Shown here one piece after another: positions 34,870-37,191 of a DNA stretch of 37,191 nt (its first letter is position 1; each line of letters opens with the position of its first letter). Made by a program: the position numbers and the translations under genes. Source of the stretch: Gammaproteobacteria bacterium (GTDB lineage: Bacteria; Pseudomonadota; Gammaproteobacteria; SZUA-229); the NCBI GenBank assembly GCA_030595185.1, contig JAUVDT010000010.1, forward strand, positions 1 to 37,191, read 5' to 3'. A model generated the notes under the pieces. That model was not told the DNA's origin. It saw only the letters and a list, made by a program, of their open reading frames with translations, and searched no databases.

Positions 34870-35940
34870 ATGACCGATCAAAGTAAAACAATACAACAAC
34901 AAATTCAAAACGCGTTTGAAAATAAAACTGCGTGCCGCATTATTGGTGCAAACAGCAAACAATTCTTAGGCAATGAATCGAATGGCGAAACCGTTTCTAC
35001 AAAAAACCATACCGGCGTAATCAGTTACGATGCCAGCGAACTGGTGATGACAGTTCGTAGCGGAACCAGCCTAAAAGAAATCAACGATGTGTTATCTGCA
35101 AACAATCAAAGTCTGCCTTTTGAACCACCGGGTTTTTCATATGACGCTACTATCGGCGGCACCATTGCTTGTAACTTATCAGGCCCTGCAAGACCTTATA
35201 CCGGCGCGGCGCGTGATTTTGTTTTAGGTACACGCATCATCAACGGCAAAGGTGAAGACTGTCGCTTCGGTGGACAGGTAATGAAAAACGTAGCCGGTTA
35301 CGATGCCTCACGTTTAATGTCTGGTGCTTATGGCACGCTCGGTGTCATCCTGGACGTTTCATTAAAAGTATTACCCACCGCACAAACAGAAGTCACCATT
35401 AAAATAGAACAGCCTGTTGATGTCGCTATTCAAACCATCAACCAACTCTCGACTAAAAACTTACCCATTAGTGCCAGCTGTTATTTTGATAAGCACCTTT
35501 ACATCCGCTTAAACAGCAGCGAACAAAACACCTTAGCCGTTAGCAAACGTATTTGCCAACAAACTTCTGGTGTAGAAATCGAGAACAGCAAAGAATTCTG
35601 GCACAGCATTCGCGAACAAGAACACGAGTTTTTCAAAACAGAAAAAAGTATTGCGCGAATTTCATTACCATCCACATGCAACAATATTAATTTCGATGAC
35701 GAACAACTCATTGAATGGGGCGGTGCATTACGCTGGTTAAAATCGGACCTGGATATTGCAACGATTCGAGATCAAGTACAAAAACTAGGCGGCCACGCTG
35801 CCGCATATAAAAACTTTGAATCTCATATTGAGTTCTTTCAGCCACTTGATGCCGGCTTAAAAACATTACATCAACGCCTTAAACAAGGTTTTGACCCCGC
35901 TGGTATTTTAAACCCCGGCCGCCTGTATAAAGAGCTATAA
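34870..35940 (+). CDS. glcE: GlcE, FAD-binding glycolate oxidase subunit
   Basis: Second flavin subunit of glycolate oxidase, 356 aa. It has a PCMH-type FAD-binding fold shown by SLPFEPPGFSYDATIGGTIA, the segment GPARPYTGAARDFVLGTRI and GYDASRLMSGAYGTLGVI, and ends AGILNPGRLY, the usual C-terminal motif. The ATG is 8 nt after the glcD stop, and glcF begins 3 nt after its own stop, so translation is probably coupled. Confidence 0.93.
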   Translation: MTDQSKTIQQQIQNAFENKTACRIIGANSKQFLGNESNGETVSTKNHTGVISYDASELVMTVRSGTSLKEINDVLSANNQSLPFEPPGFSYDATIGGTIACNLSGPARPYTGAARDFVLGTRIINGKGEDCRFGGQVMKNVAGYDASRLMSGAYGTLGVILDVSLKVLPTAQTEVTIKIEQPVDVAIQTINQLSTKNLPISASCYFDKHLYIRLNSSEQNTLAVSKRICQQTSGVEIENSKEFWHSIREQEHEFFKTEKSIARISLPSTCNNINFDDEQLIEWGGALRWLKSDLDIATIRDQVQKLGGHAAAYKNFESHIEFFQPLDAGLKTLHQRLKQGFDPAGILNPGRLYKEL

Positions 35941-35943
35941 AAC

Positions 35944-37155
35944 ATGCAGACAAAGATTTCCCCTGAATTTAATACCACACTAGCCGGGCAACGCGCTGAA
36001 GAAATTTTACGCAGCTGCGTGCATTGCGGTTTTTGTACGGCCACTTGCCCCACTTACCAGTTATTAGGTGATGAACTTGACTCACCCCGCGGCCGCATTT
36101 ACCTCATTAAACAAGTACTCGAAGGTAACGATGTTTCAAAAAGCACACAGCAACATCTTGACCGCTGTTTGGTTTGTCGCTCATGTGAAACAACCTGCCC
36201 ATCAGGCGTTGAATATTCACACCTGCTTGAAATTGGAAGAAACATTGTCGACAAAAAAGTAAAACGTTCTTTATTTGAAAAGATACAACGCCAGCTACTT
36301 TGTTTGGTATTACCGTATCCAAAACGTTTTTCTTTTGCGATGAAACTTGGCCGACTATTCAAACCAATATTACCCGGCAAAATAAAACACAGCATTCCTG
36401 AGATTACTGGCAACACCATTTGGAACAACTGCTCTCAATTACGGCGAATGATTGTTTTAAATGGCTGCGTACAGCCATCACTTAGCCCGCAAATAAATGC
36501 AGCAACATCACGCGTATTAAATCGCTTAGGTATTGAATTAATTAACAAACCGCTTGCACAATGCTGCGGCGCAGTTAACCAACATTTAAATGACGAAGAA
36601 ACAGCTCTGCAATTTATCAAACAGAACATTGACGAATGGTATCCATTACTTGAATCCAATAGAGCCGAGGCCATCGTCATTACCGCCAGCGGTTGCGGAG
36701 CCATGGTAAAAGAATATGAATACTTACTTCGAAATGATAAAGATTACGCAGAAAAAGCAAAATTGATTAGTAAGTCTTGCAAAGATATTTCTGAAATCAT
36801 CGCTAATGAAGACCTAAGTAAACTTGAAATAGATGCCAGTAAGAATATATCTTTCCATAGCCCCTGCACATTACAACACGCACAAAAACTCAATGGCGTT
36901 GTTGAGGGTATTTTAACTAAAGCCGGTTTCACACTTAATGTAATTAAAGACTCACATTTATGCTGTGGTTCCGCGGGAACATACTCTATTTTACAAGCTG
37001 AAATCAGCCAACAATTAAAACAAAATAAATTACAAATGTTAGAACAGGATAAACCTAATTTAATCGCCACAGCCAATATAGGTTGTTTACATCATTTAGA
37101 TTCTGGTACAGAAACAAAAGTCATTCACTGGATTGAGTTATTAGATAGAACATAA
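35944..37155 (+). CDS. glcF: GlcF, iron-sulfur subunit of glycolate oxidase
   Basis: Electron-transfer subunit, 403 aa. Two [4Fe-4S] ferredoxin motifs are at about residues 22-35 and 75-88 (CVHCGFCTATCPTY and CLVCRSCETTCPSG). Two cysteine-rich CCG domains follow, with NGCVQPSLSPQINAA … LAQCCGAVNQH and HSPCTLQHAQKLN … HLCCGSAGTYS. It passes electrons to the respiratory chain at the membrane. Length equals E. coli GlcF (about 407). The 36 nt after the stop contain TTATAATTACC but no clear partner -35. Confidence 0.95.
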   Translation: MQTKISPEFNTTLAGQRAEEILRSCVHCGFCTATCPTYQLLGDELDSPRGRIYLIKQVLEGNDVSKSTQQHLDRCLVCRSCETTCPSGVEYSHLLEIGRNIVDKKVKRSLFEKIQRQLLCLVLPYPKRFSFAMKLGRLFKPILPGKIKHSIPEITGNTIWNNCSQLRRMIVLNGCVQPSLSPQINAATSRVLNRLGIELINKPLAQCCGAVNQHLNDEETALQFIKQNIDEWYPLLESNRAEAIVITASGCGAMVKEYEYLLRNDKDYAEKAKLISKSCKDISEIIANEDLSKLEIDASKNISFHSPCTLQHAQKLNGVVEGILTKAGFTLNVIKDSHLCCGSAGTYSILQAEISQQLKQNKLQMLEQDKPNLIATANIGCLHHLDSGTETKVIHWIELLDRT

Positions 37156-37191
37156 ATACAGCGTTGTATAAACCTTTGTTATAATTACCAG

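Overview
The window looks like a chromosomal segment of a free-living, probably marine, sulfur-oxidizing gammaproteobacterium (about 40% GC by eye). Three things point that way. A cytoplasmic SoeABC-type sulfite dehydrogenase sits beside moaA. A glycolate oxidase operon, glcDEF, suggests 2-phosphoglycolate salvage as in Calvin-cycle autotrophs. The housekeeping genes (rlmI-like, yihY, mazG, yfaZ-like, DUF3025, NDUFA9-like SDR) are typical of gammaproteobacteria. I cannot name the genus. No tRNA, rRNA, CRISPR array, prophage or insertion sequence is visible.

Layout. 1-358: intergenic, with two tandem sigma70-like promoters firing leftwards out of the window. 359-2414 (-): rRNA methyltransferase and YihY membrane protein, divergent from a DUF255 thioredoxin-fold protein (2488-4542, +). 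4575-8787 (-): a three-receiver hybrid histidine kinase followed by an HD-GYP response regulator. 8943-9602 (+): an orphan ParA-like ATPase. 9606-18834 (-): a chemosensory cluster read as cheB (frameshifted), short MCP, cheY, STAS protein, cheA, small broken ORF, transmembrane MCP, cheW, cheR, cheD. 18953-20378 (-): mazG and a YfaZ-like outer-membrane protein. 20470-25534 (-): soeA, soeB, a 454-nt structured gap, then soeC. 25946-27856 (+): moaA and DUF3025. 27921-32027 (-): small outer-membrane barrel, a LuxR-HTH/alpha-beta-hydrolase fusion and a short Omp85 protein. 32296-37155 (+): SDR protein and glcDEF.

The most interesting part is the chemosensory region. Its CheA carries two copies of the 24-residue motif that forms c-di-GMP-binding MshEN domains in PilB/MshE ATPases. 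An HD-GYP phosphodiesterase and a ParA-like ATPase lie next door. The promoter region of the mcp-cheY-stas-cheA block holds a perfect FNR/Anr palindrome. The cheB gene is split by a 10-A tract exactly in the interdomain linker. Together these suggest, but do not prove, a redox-regulated chemosensory array with c-di-GMP input and ParA-based positioning. Separately, the LuxR/hydrolase fusion has lost its nucleophilic serine (GYAMG instead of GxSxG) but keeps Asp and His, so it may be a ligand-sensing regulator rather than an enzyme.

Start codons were revised where the ORF track was too long: rlmI-like, DUF255, parA, cheR, STAS, mazG, yfaZ-like and soeC. Several genes use GTG or TTG starts.
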